A stretch of DNA of 64,000 nt from Ectobius pallidus (GCA_964059195.1 CAXKWD010000002.1:166662559-166726558); one strand, 5' to 3'; positions 36,401 to 50,808 are shown, counted from the first letter of the stretch. Notes: generated from the letters alone by a model not told the origin. Numbers and translations: made by a program.

Positions 36401-39251
36401 ATCGGCAAAAATAACATCTTTTTCAATTCCGCACACTCACGGCATAAAGGAAACTTTCGGAAATAAGAATAAAATCGACGCTTACGAAAGTTGGCTTGGC
36501 TGAGAATCCCGGGAAGGCATGCAGCTTCTATAAAAGCGGAGGATTGTATAAGAGTGGAAAGAGAACAGGTTCAACTGCTTTTGCATATAAACTTATGTTT
36601 CCTCGGAAACACAAGACATTTTTGAGATTATATTGTTAATGTAAAAACAATATTTTTTATTCTTGGTAATGAAAATCGCGCAGGATTTTAGAAAAGTCGA
36701 AATAAAACCATTTTATCAGCCTAGTACATAAAAACTCCCAAGAGACGAACGTCAAAACATTTCATTGCGAATAAAAGCGTGTACATCAACAATAAAAATG
36801 TACCATATTTTACGAGATAACGGCTGTCGAACCGTTGAAAACGACTCACACGAAAAAAGTCGTATCGGTAAAAATAACATCTTTTACAATTCTGCACACT
36901 CACAGCATAAAAGAAACTTTCGGAAATAAAAATAAAATCGACGCTAACGAAAGTTGGCAGGGCTGAGAATCCCGGGAAGGCATGCAGGTTCTATTAAAGC
37001 GCAGGATTGTATAAGAGTGGAAAAAGAACAGTTTCAACTGCTTTTGCATATAAACTTATGTTTCCTCGGAAACGCAAGAAATTTTTGAGATTATATTGTT
37101 AATGTAAAAACAGTATCTTTTATTCTTGGAGATGAAAATCGCGCAGGATTTTAGAAAAGTCGAAATAAAACCGTTTTATCAGCATACTACATAAGAACTC
37201 TCTAGAGACGAACCTCATAACATTTCATTGCGAATAAAACCGTGTAACATCAACAATAAAAATGTACCATAGTTTACGAGGTAACGGCTGTCGAACCGTT
37301 GAAAACGCCTCGCACGAAAAAAGTCATATCGGCAAAAATAACATCTTTTACAATTCCGAACACTCACAGCATAAAAGAAACTTTCGGAAATAAAAATAAA
37401 ATCGACGCTAACGAAAGTTGGCAGGGCTGAGAATCCCGGGAAGGCATGCAGGTTCTATTAAAGCGCAGGATTGTATAAGAGTGGAAAAAGAACAGTTTCA
37501 ACTACTTTTGCATATAAACTTATGTTTCCTCGGAAACACAAGAATTTTTTGAGATTATATTGTTAATGTAAAAACAATATTTTTTATTCCTGGAGATGAA
37601 AGTCGCGCAGGATTTTAGAAAAGTCGAAATAAAACCATTTTATCAGCCTAGTACATAAAAACTCCCAAGAGACGAACGTCATAACATTTCATTGCGAATA
37701 AAACCGTGTACATCAACAATAAAAATGTACCGTAGTTTACGAGATAACGGCTGTCGAACCGTTGAAAACGCCTCGCACGAAAAAAGTCATATCGGCAAAA
37801 ATAACATCTTTTACAATTCTGCACACTCACAGCATAAAATAAACTTTCGGAAATAAAAATAAAATCGACGCTTACGGAAGTTGTTAGGGCTGAGAATCCC
37901 GGGAAGGCATGCAGCTTCTATTAAAGAGCAGGATTGTATAAGAGTGGAAAAAGAACAGTTTCAACTACTTTTGCATATAAACTTATGTTTCCTCGGAAAC
38001 ACAAGAATTTTTTGAGATTATATTGTTAATGTAAAAACAATATTTTTTATTCCTGGAGATGAAAGTCGCGCAGGATTTTAGAAAAGTCGAAATAAAACCA
38101 TTTTATCAGCCTAGTACATAAAAACTCCCAAGAGACGAACGTCATAACATTTCATTGCGAACAAAACGTTTACATCAACAATAAAAATGTACCATAGTTT
38201 ACGTTATAACGGCTGTCGAACCGTTGAAAACGCCTCACACGAAAAAAGTCATATCGGCAAAAATAACATCTTTTACAATTCCGTATACTCACACCATAAA
38301 AGAAACTTAGGGAAATAAAAATAAAATCGACGCTTATGGAAGTTTGTAGGGCTGAGAATCCCGGGAAGGTGCAGCTTCTATTAAAAAGCAGGATTGTATA
38401 AGATTGGAAAAAGAACATTTTCAACTGCTTTTGCATATAATCTTATGTTTCCTCGGAAACGCAATAAATTTTTGAGATTATATTGTTAATGTAAAAACAG
38501 TATCTTTTATTCTTGGAGATGAAAATCGCGCAGGGTTTTAGAAAAGTCGAAATAAAACCATTTTATCAGCCTAGTACATAAAAACTCCCAAGAGACGAAC
38601 GTCATAACATTTCATTGCGTATAAAACCGTGTACATCAACAATAAAAATGTACCATAGTTTACAAGATAACGGCTGTCGAACCGTTGAAAACGACTCACA
38701 CGAAAAAAGTCATATCGGGAAAAATAACATCTTTTATAATTCCGCATACTCACAGCATAAAAGAAACTTTCGGAAATAAAAATAAAAAAGACGCTAATGG
38801 AAGTTGGCAGGGCTGAGAATCCCGGGAAGGCATGCAGCTTCTATTAAAGCGCAGGATTGTATACGATTGGAAAGAGAACAGTTTCAACTGCTTTTGCATA
38901 TAAACTTATGTTTCCTCGGAAACACAAGACATTTTTGAGATTATATTGTTTATGTAAAAACAATATTTTTTATTCTTGGAGATGAAAGTCGCGCAGGATT
39001 TTAGAAAAGTCGATATAAAACCATTTTATCAGCCTAGTACATAAAAACTCCCAAAAGACGAACGTCAAAACATTACATTGCGAATAAAAGCGTGTACATC
39101 AACAATAAAAATGTACCATAGTTTACGAGATAACGGCTGTCGAACCGTTGAAAACGACTCACACGAAAAAATTCATATCGGTAAAAATAACATCTTTTTG
39201 AAATCCGCATACTCACAGCATAAAATAAACTTTCGGAAATAAAACTAAAAT
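30462..39251 (+). repeat. Region 4: M67-M85, the least homogeneous part of the array
   Basis: Starts and classes: 30462 H/K, 30923 T, 31385 unplaced (GGACATGAAAATTGCGC), 31848 D front with L back, 32311 A', 32774 I, 33237 C, 33700 K with T-like end, 34163 L front with T back, 34627 L with I-like end, 35090 unplaced front with K back, 35551 T, 36013 F, 36476 D with E end, 36939 L/T, 37403 L/E, 37866 F/K, 38328 T/L, 38789 A'. Private substitutions are much denser here than elsewhere, and half or more of the monomers look chimeric. Confidence 0.75.
37403..38327 (+). repeat. Single-monomer duplication or conversion tract (M82-M83)
   Basis: M82 and M83 share private changes absent elsewhere nearby: CAACTACTTTTGC, CAAGAATTTTTTGAG and ATTCCTGG, at offset 463 (around 37500-37590 and 37963-38053). 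The heads and tails differ (L/E against F/K), so only the middle was copied. Confidence 0.75.
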
Positions 39252-42050
39252 CGACGCTAACGGAAGTTGGCAGGGCTGAGAATCCCGGGAAGGCATGCAG
39301 CTTCTATTAAAGCGCAGGATTGTATAAGAGTGGAAAAAGAACAGTTTCAACTGCTTTTGCATATAAACTTATGTTTCCTCGGAAACACAAGACATTTTTG
39401 AGATTATATTGTTAATGTAAAAACAGTATCTTTTATTCTTGGAGATCAAAATCGCGCAGGATTTTAGAAAACTCGAAATAAAAACGTTTTATCAGCGTAC
39501 TACATAAATCCTCCCAAATGACAAAACGCATATCTTTTCATTGCGAATATAACCATGTACATCAACAATAAAAATGTACCATAGTTTACGAGATAAAGGC
39601 TTTCGAACCGTTGAAAACGCCTCGCACGAAAAAAGTCATATCGGCAAAAATAACATCTTTTTCAATTCCGCACACTCACGGCATAAAGGAAACTTTCGGA
39701 AATAAAAATAAAATCGACGCTAACGGAAGTTGGCAGGGCTGAGAATCCCGGGATTGGCATGCAGCTTCTATTAAAGCGCAGGATTGTATAAGATTGGAAA
39801 AAGAACAGTTTCAACTGCTTTTGCATATAAACTTATGTTTCCTCGGAAACACAAGACATTTTTGAGATTATATTGTTAATGTAAAAACAATATTTTTTAT
39901 TCTTGGAGATGAAAGTCGCGCAGGATTTTAGAAAAGTCGAAATAAAACCATTTTATCAGCCTAGTACATAAAAACTCCCAAGAGACAAACGTCATAACAT
40001 TTCATTGCGAACAAAACGTTTACATCAACAATAAAAATGTACCATAGTTTACGTTATAACGGCTGTCGAACCGTCTCAAACGCCTCACACGAAAAAAGTC
40101 ATATCGGCAAAAATAACATCTTTTACAATTCCGTATACTCACACCATAAAAGAAACTTAGGGAAATAAAAATAAAATCGACGCTTACGGAAGTTTGTAGG
40201 GCTGAGAATCCCGGGAAGGTGCAGCTTCTATTAAAAAGCAGGATTGTATAAGATTGGAAAAAGAACATTTTCAACTGCTTTTGCATATAAACTTATGTTT
40301 CCTCGGAAACGCAATAAATTTTTGAGATTATATTGTTAATGTAAAAACAGTATCTTTTATTCTTGGAGATGAAAATCGCGCAGGATTTTAGAAAAGTCGA
40401 AATAAAACCGTTTTATCAGCATACTACATAAAAACTCTCTAGAGACGAACCTCATAACATTTCATTGCGAATAAAACCGTGTAACATCAACAATAAAAAT
40501 GTACCATAGTTTACGAGATAACGGCTGTCGAACCGTTGAAAACGCCTCGCACGAAAAAAGTCATATCGGCAAAAATAACATCTTTTACAATTCCGAACAC
40601 TCACAGCATAAAAGAAACTTAGGGAAATAAAAATAAAATCGACGCTAACGAAAGTTGGCAGGGCTGAGAATCCCGGGAAAGCATGCAGCTTCTATTAAAG
40701 CGCAGGATTGTATAAGAGTGGAAAAAGAACAGTTTCAACTGCTTTTGCATATAAACTTATGTTTCCTCGGAAACACAAGACATTTTTGAGATTATATTGT
40801 TAATGTAAAAACAATATTTTTTATTCTTGGAGATGAAAATCGCGAAGGATTTTAGAAAAGTCGAAATAAAACCATTTTATCAGCCTAGTACATAAGAACT
40901 CCCAAGAGACGAACGTCATAACATTTCATTGCGTATAAAACCGTGTACATCAACAATAAAAATGTACCATAGTTTACAAGATAACGGCTGTCGAACCGTT
41001 GAAAACGACTCACACGAAAAAAGTCATATCGGGAAAAATAACATCTTTTATAATTCCGCATACTCACAGCATAAAAGAAACTTTCGGAAATAAAAATAAA
41101 ATCGACGCTAATGGAAGTTGGCAGGGCTGAGAATCCCGGGAAGGCATGCAGCTTCTATTAAAGCGCAGAATTGTATACGATTGGAAAAAGAACAGTTTCA
41201 ACTGCTTTTGCATATAAACTTATGTTTCCTCGGAAACACAAGACATTTTTGAGATTATATTGTTTATGTAAAAACAATATTTTTTATTCTTGGAGATGAA
41301 AGTCGCGCAGGATTTTAGAAAAGTCGATATAAAACCATTTTATCAGCCTAGTACATAAAAACTCCCAAAAGACGAACGTCAAAACATTACATTGCGAATA
41401 AAAGCGTGTACATCAACAATAAAAATGTACCATAGTTTACGAGATAACGGCTGTCGAACCGTTGAAAACGACTCACACGAAAAAAGTCGTATCGGTAAAA
41501 ATAACATCTTTTTCAAATCCGCATACTCACAGCATAAAAGAAACTTTCGGAAATAAAACTAAAATCGACGCTAACGGAAGTTGGCAGGGCTGAGAATCCC
41601 GGGATTGGCATGCAGCTTCTATTAAAGCGCAGGATTGTTTAAGATTGGAAAAAGAACAGTTTCAACTGCTTTTGCATATAAACTTATGTTTCCTCGGAAA
41701 CACAAGACATTTTTGAGATTATATTGTTAATGTAAAAACAATATTTTTTATTCTTGGAGATGAAAGTCGCGCAGGATTTTAGAAAAGTCGAAATAAAACC
41801 ATTTTATCAGCCTAGTACATAAAAACTCCCAAGAGACGAACGTCATAACATTTCATTGCGTATAAAACCGTGTACATCAACAATAAAAATGTACCATAGT
41901 TTACAAGATAACGGCTGTCGAACCGTTGAAAACGACTCACACGAAAAAAGTCATATCGGGAAAAATAACATCTTTTATAATTCCGCATACTCACAGCATA
42001 AAAGAAACTTTCGGAAATAAAAATAAAAAAGACGCTAATGGAAGTTGGCA

Positions 42051-45000
42051 GGGCTGAGAATCCCGGGAAGGCATGCAGCTTCTATTAAAGCGCAGGATTG
42101 TATAAGAGTGGAAAAAGAACAGTTTCAACTGCTTTTGCATATAAACTTATGTTTCCTCGGAAACACAAGACATTTTTGAGATTATATTGTTAATGTAAAA
42201 ACAATATTTTTTATTCTTGGAGATGAAAATCGCGAAGGATTTTAGAAAAGTCGAAATAAAACCATTTTATCAGCCTAGTACATAAAAACTCCCAAGAGAC
42301 GAACGTCATAACATTTCATTGCGTATAAAACCGTGTACATCAACAATAAAAATGTACCATAGTTTACAAGATAACGGCTGTCGAACCGTTGAAAACGACT
42401 CACACGAAAAAAGTCATATCGGGAAAAATAACATCTTTTATAATTCCGCATACTCACAGCATAAAAGAAACTTTCGGAAATAAAAATAAAATCGACGCTA
42501 ATGGAAGTTGGCAGGGCTGAGAATCCCGGGAAGGCATGCAGCTTCTATTAAAGCGCAGAATTGTATACGATTGGAAAAAGAACAGTTTCAACTGCTTTTG
42601 CATATAAACTTATGTTTCCTCGGAAACACAAGACATTTTTGAGATTATATTGTTTATGTAAAAACAATATTTTTTATTCTTGGAGATGAAAGTCGCGCAG
42701 GATTTTAGAAAAGTCGATATAAAACCATTTTATCAGCCTAGTACATAAAAACTCCCAAAAGACGAACGTCAAAACATTACATTGCGAATAAAAGCGTGTA
42801 CATCAACAATAAAAATGTACCATAGTTTACGAGATAACGGCTGTCGAACCGTTGAAAACGACTCACACGAAAAAAGTCGTATCGGTAAAAATAACATCTT
42901 TTTCAAATCCGCATACTCACAGCATAAAAGAAACTTTCGGAAATAAAACTAAAATCGACGCTAAAGGAAGTTGGCAGGGCTGAGAATCCCGGGAAGGCAT
43001 GCAGCTTCTATTAAAGCGCAGGATTGTATAAGAGTGGAAAAAGAACAGTTTCAACTGCTTTTGCATATAAACTTATGTTTCCTCGGAAACACAAGACATT
43101 TTTGAGATTATATTGTTAATGTAAAAACAATATTTTTTATTCTTGGAGATGAAAATCGCGCAGGATTTTAGAAAAGTCGAAATAAAACCATTTTATCAGC
43201 CTAGTACATAAAAACTCCCAAGAGACGAACGTCATAACATTTCATTGCGTATAAAACCGTGTACATCAACAATAAAAATGTACCATAGTTTACAAGATAA
43301 CGGCTGTCGAACCGTTGAAAACGACTCACACGAAAAAAGTCATATCGGGAAAAATAACATCTTTTATAATTCCGCATACTCACAGCATAAAAGAAACTTT
43401 CGGAAATAAAAATAAAAAAGACGCTAATGGAAGTTGGCAGGGCTGAGAATCCCGGGAAGGCATGCAGCTTCTATTAAAGCGCAGGATTGTATACGATTGG
43501 AAAAAGAACAGTTTCAACTGCTTTTGCATATAAACTTATGTTTCCTCGGAAACACAAGACATTTTTGAGATTATATTGTTTATGTAAAAACAATATTTTT
43601 TATTCTTGGAGATGAAAGTCGCGCAGGATTTTAGAAAAGTCGATATACAACCATTTTATCAGCCTAGTACATAAAAACTCCCAAAAGAGGAACGTCAAAA
43701 CATTACATTGCGAATAAAAGCGTGTACATCAACAATTAAAATGTACCATAGTTTACGAGATAACGGCTGTCGAACCGTTGAAAACGACTCACACGAAAAA
43801 AGTCATATCGGTAAAAATAACATCTTTTTCAAATCCGCATACTCACAGCATAAAATAAACTTTCGGAAATAAAACTAAAATCGACGCTAACGGAAGTTGG
43901 CAGGGCTGAGAATCCCGGGAAGGCATGCAGCTTCTATTAAAGCGCAGGATTGTATAAGAGTGGAAAAAGAACAGTTTCAACTGCTTTTGCATATAAACTT
44001 ATGTTTCCTCGGAAACACAAGACATTTTTGAGATTATATTGTTAATGTAAAAACAATATTTTTTATTCTTGGAGATGAAAGTCGCGCAGGATTTTAGAAA
44101 AGTCGATATAAAACCATTTTATCAGCCTAGTACATAAAAACTCCCAAGAGACGAACGTCAAAACATTTCATTGAGAATAAAAGCGTGTACATCAACAATA
44201 AAAATGTACCATAGTTTACGAGATAAAGGCTTTCGAACCGTTGAAAACGCCTCGCACGAAAAAAGTCATATCGGCAAAAATAACATCTTTTTCAATTCCG
44301 CACACTCACGGCATAAAGGAAACTTTCGGAAATAAAAATAAAATCGACGCTAACGGAAGTTGGCAGGGCTGAGAATCCCGGGATTGGCATGCAGCTTCTA
44401 TTAAAGCGCAGGATTGTTTAAGATTGGAAAAAGAACAGTTTCAACTGCTTTTGCATATAAACTTATGTTTCCTCGGAAACACAAGACATTTTTGAGATTA
44501 TATTGTTAATGTAAAAACAATATTTTTTATTCTTGGAGATGAAAGTCGCGCAGGATTTTAGAAAAGTCGAAATAAAACCATTTTATCAGCCTAGTACATA
44601 AAAACTCCCAAGAGACGAACGTCATAACATTTCATTGCGTATAAAACCGTGTACATCAACAATAAAAATGTACCATAGTTTACAAGATAACGGCTGTCGA
44701 ACCGTTGAAAACGACTCACACGAAAAAAGTCATATCGGGAAAAATAACATCTTTTATAATTCCGCATACTCACAGCATAAAAGAAACTTTCGGAAATAAA
44801 AATAAAAAAGACGCTAATGGAAGTTGGCAGGGCTGAGAATCCCGGGAAGGCATGCAGCTTCTATTAAAGCGCAGAATTGTATACGATTGGAAAAAGAACA
44901 GTTTCAACTGCTTTTGCATATAAACTTATGTTTCCTCGGAAACACAAGACATTTTTGAGATTATATTGTTTATGTAAAAACAATATTTTTTATTCTTGGA

Positions 45001-45291
45001 GATGAAAGTCGCGCAGGATTTTAGAAAAGTCGATATAAAACCATTTTATCAGCCTAGTACATAAAAACTCCCAAAAGACGAACGTCAAAACATTACATTG
45101 CGAATAAAAGCGTGTACATCAACAATAAAAATGTACCATAGTTTACGAGATAACGGCTGTCGAACCGTTGAAAACGACTCACACGAAAAATTCGTATCGG
45201 TAAAAATAACATCTTTTTCAAATCCGCATACTCACAGCATAAAAGAAACTTTCGGAAATAAAACTAAAATCGACGCTAACGGAAGTTGGCA
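42051..45291 (+). repeat. 3241-bp tandem unit, copy 1 (7 monomers)
   Basis: Order L-A-L-A'-I/C-K/L-A. Exactly 7 x 463 bp. Rare markers shared with copy 2: CTAAAGGAAG at 42963/46204, GATATACAACC at 43644/46885 and AACAATTAAAATG near 43732/46973. Mismatches noticed: GAGGAACG (43688) against GACGAACG, and AACCCTG (47889) against AACCGTG. Confidence 0.87.
43882..44344 (+). repeat. Chimeric monomer M96 (I front, C back)
   Basis: The I mark TTGAGAATAAAAGCG ends at 44185 and the C mark GATAAAGGC begins at 44227. The 41-bp interval contains dyad 4. M103 and M106 have the same structure. M86 joins the same classes, but with the GGAGATCAAAATCG sub-branch and an earlier switch. Confidence 0.82.
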
Positions 45292-48110
45292 GGGCTGAGA
45301 ATCCCGGGAAGGCATGCAGCTTCTATTAAAGCGCAGGATTGTATAAGAGTGGAAAAAGAACAGTTTCAACTGCTTTTGCATATAAACTTATGTTTCCTCG
45401 GAAACACAAGACATTTTTGAGATTATATTGTTAATGTAAAAACAATATTTTTTATTCTTGGAGATGAAAATCGCGAAGGATTTTAGAAAAGTCGAAATAA
45501 AACCATTTTATCAGCCTAGTACATAAAAACTCCCAAGAGACGAACGTCATAACATTTCATTGCGTATAAAACCGTGTACATCAACAATAAAAATGTACCA
45601 TAGTTTACAAGATAACGGCTGTCGAACCGTTGAAAACGACTCACACGAAAAAAGTCATATCGGGAAAAATAACATCTTTTATAATTCCGCATACTCACAG
45701 CATAAAAGAAACTTTCGGAAATAAAAATAAAATCGACGCTAATGGAAGTTGGCAGGGCTGAGAATCCCGGGAAGGCATGCAGCTTCTATTAAAGCGCAGA
45801 ATTGTATACGATTGGAAAAAGAACAGTTTCAACTGCTTTTGCATATAAACTTATGTTTCCTCGGAAACACAAGACATTTTTGAGATTATATTGTTTATGT
45901 AAAAACAATATTTTTTATTCTTGGAGATGAAAGTCGCGCAGGATTTTAGAAAAGTCGATATAAAACCATTTTATCAGCCTAGTACATAAAAACTCCCAAA
46001 AGACGAACGTCAAAACATTACATTGCGAATAAAAGCGTGTACATCAACAATAAAAATGTACCATAGTTTACGAGATAACGGCTGTCGAACCGTTGAAAAC
46101 GACTCACACGAAAAAAGTCGTATCGGTAAAAATAACATCTTTTTCAAATCCGCATACTCACAGCATAAAAGAAACTTTCGGAAATAAAACTAAAATCGAC
46201 GCTAAAGGAAGTTGGCAGGGCTGAGAATCCCGGGAAGGCATGCAGCTTCTATTAAAGCGCAGGATTGTATAAGAGTGGAAAAAGAACAGTTTCAACTGCT
46301 TTTGCATATAAACTTATGTTTCCTCGGAAACACAAGACATTTTTGAGATTATATTGTTAATGTAAAAACAATATTTTTTATTCTTGGAGATGAAAATCGC
46401 GCAGGATTTTAGAAAAGTCGAAATAAAACCATTTTATCAGCCTAGTACATAAAAACTCCCAAGAGACGAACGTCATAACATTTCATTGCGTATAAAACCG
46501 TGTACATCAACAATAAAAATGTACCATAGTTTACAAGATAACGGCTGTCGAACCGTTGAAAACGACTCACACGAAAAAAGTCATATCGGGAAAAATAACA
46601 TCTTTTATAATTCCGCATACTCACAGCATAAAAGAAACTTTCGGAAATAAAAATAAAAAAGACGCTAATGGAAGTTGGCAGGGCTGAGAATCCCGGGAAG
46701 GCATGCAGCTTCTATTAAAGCGCAGGATTGTATACGATTGGAAAAAGAACAGTTTCAACTGCTTTTGCATATAAACTTATGTTTCCTCGGAAACACAAGA
46801 CATTTTTGAGATTATATTGTTTATGTAAAAACAATATTTTTTATTCTTGGAGATGAAAGTCGCGCAGGATTTTAGAAAAGTCGATATACAACCATTTTAT
46901 CAGCCTAGTACATAAAAACTCCCAAAAGACGAACGTCAAAACATTACATTGCGAATAAAAGCGTGTACATCAACAATTAAAATGTACCATAGTTTACGAG
47001 ATAACGGCTGTCGAACCGTTGAAAACGACTCACACGAAAAAAGTCATATCGGTAAAAATAACATCTTTTTCAAATCCGCATACTCACAGCATAAAATAAA
47101 CTTTCGGAAATAAAACTAAAATCGACGCTAACGGAAGTTGGCAGGGCTGAGAATCCCGGGAAGGCATGCAGCTTCTATTAAAGCGCAGGATTGTATAAGA
47201 GTGGAAAAAGAACAGTTTCAACTGCTTTTGCATATAAACTTATGTTTCCTCGGAAACACAAGACATTTTTGAGATTATATTGTTAATGTAAAAACAATAT
47301 TTTTTATTCTTGGAGATGAAAGTCGCGCAGGATTTTAGAAAAGTCGATATAAAACCATTTTATCAGCCTAGTACATAAAAACTCCCAAGAGACGAACGTC
47401 AAAACATTTCATTGAGAATAAAAGCGTGTACATCAACAATAAAAATGTACCATAGTTTACGAGATAAAGGCTTTCGAACCGTTGAAAACGCCTCGCACGA
47501 AAAAAGTCATATCGGCAAAAATAACATCTTTTTCAATTCCGCACACTCACGGCATAAAGGAAACTTTCGGAAATAAAAATAAAATCGACGCTAACGGAAG
47601 TTGGCAGGGCTGAGAATCCCGGGATTGGCATGCAGCTTCTATTAAAGCGCAGGATTGTTTAAGATTGGAAAAAGAACAGTTTCAACTGCTTTTGCATATA
47701 AACTTATGTTTCCTCGGAAACACAAGACATTTTTGAGATTATATTGTTAATGTAAAAACAATATTTTTTATTCTTGGAGATGAAAGTCGCGCAGGATTTT
47801 AGAAAAGTCGAAATAAAACCATTTTATCAGCCTAGTACATAAAAACTCCCAAGAGACGAACGTCATAACATTTCATTGCGTATAAAACCCTGTACATCAA
47901 CAATAAAAATGTACCATAGTTTACAAGATAACGGCTGTCGAACCGTTGAAAACGACTCACACGAAAAAAGTCATATCGGGAAAAATAACATCTTTTATAA
48001 TTCCGCATACTCACAGCATAAAAGAAACTTTCGGAAATAAAAATAAAAAAGACGCTAATGGAAGTTGGCAGGGCTGAGAATCCCGGGAAGGCATGCAGCT
48101 TCTATTAAAG
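45292..48110 (+). repeat. 3241-bp tandem unit, copy 2 (truncated)
   Basis: Matches 42051-44869 and ends in M105, where GCGCAGGATTG (A') replaces GCGCAGAATTG (A). The neighbouring M105 also carries AACAATTAAAATG near 48366, so part of the unit has a third relative. Confidence 0.85.
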
Positions 48111-50363
48111 CGCAGGATTGTATACGATTGGAAAAAGAACAGTTTCAACTGCTTTTGCATATAAACTTATGTTTCCTCGGAAACACAAGACATTTTTGAG
48201 ATTATATTGTTTATGTAAAAACAATATTTTTTATTCTTGGAGATGAAAGTCGCGCAGGATTTTAGAAAAGTCGATATAAAACCATTTTATCAGCCTAGTA
48301 CATAAAAACTCCCAAAAGTCGAACGTCAAAACATTACATTGCGAATAAAAGCGTGTACATCAACAATTAAAATGTACCATAGTTTACGAGATAACGGCTG
48401 TCGAACCGTTGAAAACGACTCACACGAAAAAAGTCATATCGGTAAAAATAACATCTTTTTGAAATCCGCATACTCACAGCATAAAATAAACTTTCGGAAA
48501 TAAAACTAAAATCGACGCTAACGGAAGTTGGCAGGGCTGAGAATCCCGGGAAGGCATGCAGCTTCTATTAAAGCGCAGGATTGTATAAGAGTGGAAAAAG
48601 AACAGTTTCAACTGCTTTTGCATATAAACTTATGTTTCCTCGGAAACACAAGACATTTTTGAGATTATATTGTTAATGTAAAAACAATATTTTTTATTCT
48701 TGGAGATGAAAGTCGCGCAGGATTTTAGAAAAGTCGATATAAAACCATTTTATCAGCCTAGTACATAAAAACTCCCAAGAGACGAACGTCAAAACATTTC
48801 ATTGAGAATAAAAGCGTGTACATCAACAATAAAAATGTACCATAGTTTACGAGATAAAGGCTTTCGAACCGTTGAAAACGCCTCGCACGAAAAAAGTCAT
48901 ATCGGCAAAAATAACATCTTTTTCAATTCCGCACACTCACGGCATAAAGGAAACTTTCGGAAATAAAAATAAAATCGACGCTAACGGAAGTTGGCAGGGC
49001 TGAGAATCCCGGGATTGGCATGCAGCTTCTATTAAAGCGCAGGATTGTTTAAGATTGGAAAAAGAACAGTTTCAACTGCTTTTGCATATAAACTTATGTT
49101 TCCTCGGAAACACAAGACATTTTTGAGATTATATTGTTAATGTAAAAACAATATTTTTTATTCTTGGAGATGAAAGTCGCGCAGGATTTTAGAAAAGTCG
49201 AAATAAAACCATTTTATCAGCCTAGTACATAAAAACTCCCAAGAGACAAACGTCATAACATTTCATTGCGAACAAAACGTTTACATCAACAATAAAAATG
49301 TACCATAGTTTACGTTATAACGGCTGTCGAACCGTCTCAAACGCCTCACACGAAAAAAGTCATATCGGCAAAAATAACATCTTTTACAATTCCGTATACT
49401 CACACCATAAAAGAAACTTAGGGAAATAAAAATAAAATCGACGCTTACGGAAGTTTGTAGGGCTGAGAATCCCGGGAAGGTGCAGCTTCTATTAAAAAGC
49501 AGGATTGTATAAGATTGGAAAAAGAACATTTTCAACTGCTTTTGCATATAAACTTATGTTTCCTCGGAAACGCAATAAATTTTTGAGATAATATTGTTAA
49601 TGTAAAAAAAGTATCTTTTATTCTTGGAGATGAAAATCGCGCAGGATTTTAGAAAAGTCGAAATAAAACCGTTTTATCAGCATACTACATAAAAACTCTC
49701 TAGAGACGAACCTCATAACATTTCATTGCGAATAAAACCGTGTAACATCAACAATAAAAATGTACCATAGTTTACGAGATAACGGCTGTCGAACCGTTGA
49801 AAACGCCTCGCACGAAAAAAGTCATATCGGCAAAAATAACATCTTTTACAATTCCGAACACTCACAGCATAAAAGAAACTTAGGGAAATAAAAATAAAAT
49901 CGACGCTAACGAAAGTTGGCAGGGCTGAGAATCCCGGGAAGGCATGCAGCTTCTATTAAAGCGCAGGATTGTATAAGAGTGGAAAAAGAACAGTTTCAAC
50001 TGCTTTTGCATATAAACTTATGTTTCCTCGGAAACACAAGACATTTTTGAGATTATATTGTTAATGTAAAAACAATATTTTTTATTCTTGGAGATGAAAA
50101 TCGCGAAGGATTTTAGAAAAGTCGAAATAAAACCATTTTATCAGCCTAGTACATAAAAACTCCCAAGAGACGAACGTCATAACATTTCATTGCGTATAAA
50201 ACCGTGTACATCAACAATAAAAATGTACCATAGTTTACAAGATAACGGCTGTCGAACCGTTGAAAACGACTCACACGAAAAAAGTCATATCGGGAAAAAT
50301 AACATCTTTTATAATTCCGCATACTCACAGCATAAAAGAAACTTTCGGAAATAAAAATAAAAT

Positions 50364-50808
50364 CGACGCTAATGGAAGTTGGCAGGGCTGAGAATCCCGG
50401 GAAGGCATGCAGCTTCTATTAAAGCGCAGAATTGTATACGATTGGAAAAAGAACAGTTTCAACTGCTTTTGCATATAAACTTATGTTTCCTCGGAAACAC
50501 AAGACATTTTTGAGATTATATTGTTTATGTAAAAACAATATTTTTTATTCTTGGAGATGAAAGTCGCGCAGGATTTTAGAAAAGTCGATATAAAACCATT
50601 TTATCAGCCTAGTACATAAAAACTCCCAAAAGACGAACGTCAAAACATTACATTGCGAATAAAAGCGTGTACATCAACAATAAAAATGTACCATAGTTTA
50701 CGAGATAACGGCTGTCGAACCGTTGAAAACGACTCACACGAAAAAAGTCATATCGGTAAATCCGCATACTCACAGCATAAAATAAACTTTCGGAAATAAA
50801 ACTAAAAT
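50364..50808 (+). repeat. Shortened monomer M110 (445 bp, 18-bp deletion)
   Basis: CATATCGGTAAA joins directly to TCCGCATACTC near 50760. The lost 18 bp lie between two AAA runs, so the junction fits slippage or end joining at 3-base microhomology. Confidence 0.88.

Larger units (their letters stand above)
39252..48975 (+). repeat. Region 5: M86-M106, L/A-rich, with a 7-monomer tandem repeat
   Basis: Starts and classes: 39252 I/C, 39715 K, 40178 T, 40640 L, 41103 A, 41566 K/L, 42030 L, 42493 A, 42956 L (head CTAAAGG), 43419 A', 43882 I/C, 44345 K/L, 44809 A, 45271 L, 45734 A, 46197 L (CTAAAGG), 46660 A', 47123 I/C, 47586 K/L, 48050 A', 48513 I/C. Classes B, D, E, F, G and H are absent from here to the right edge, apart from a B back half in M118 and M137. 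Confidence 0.84.
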
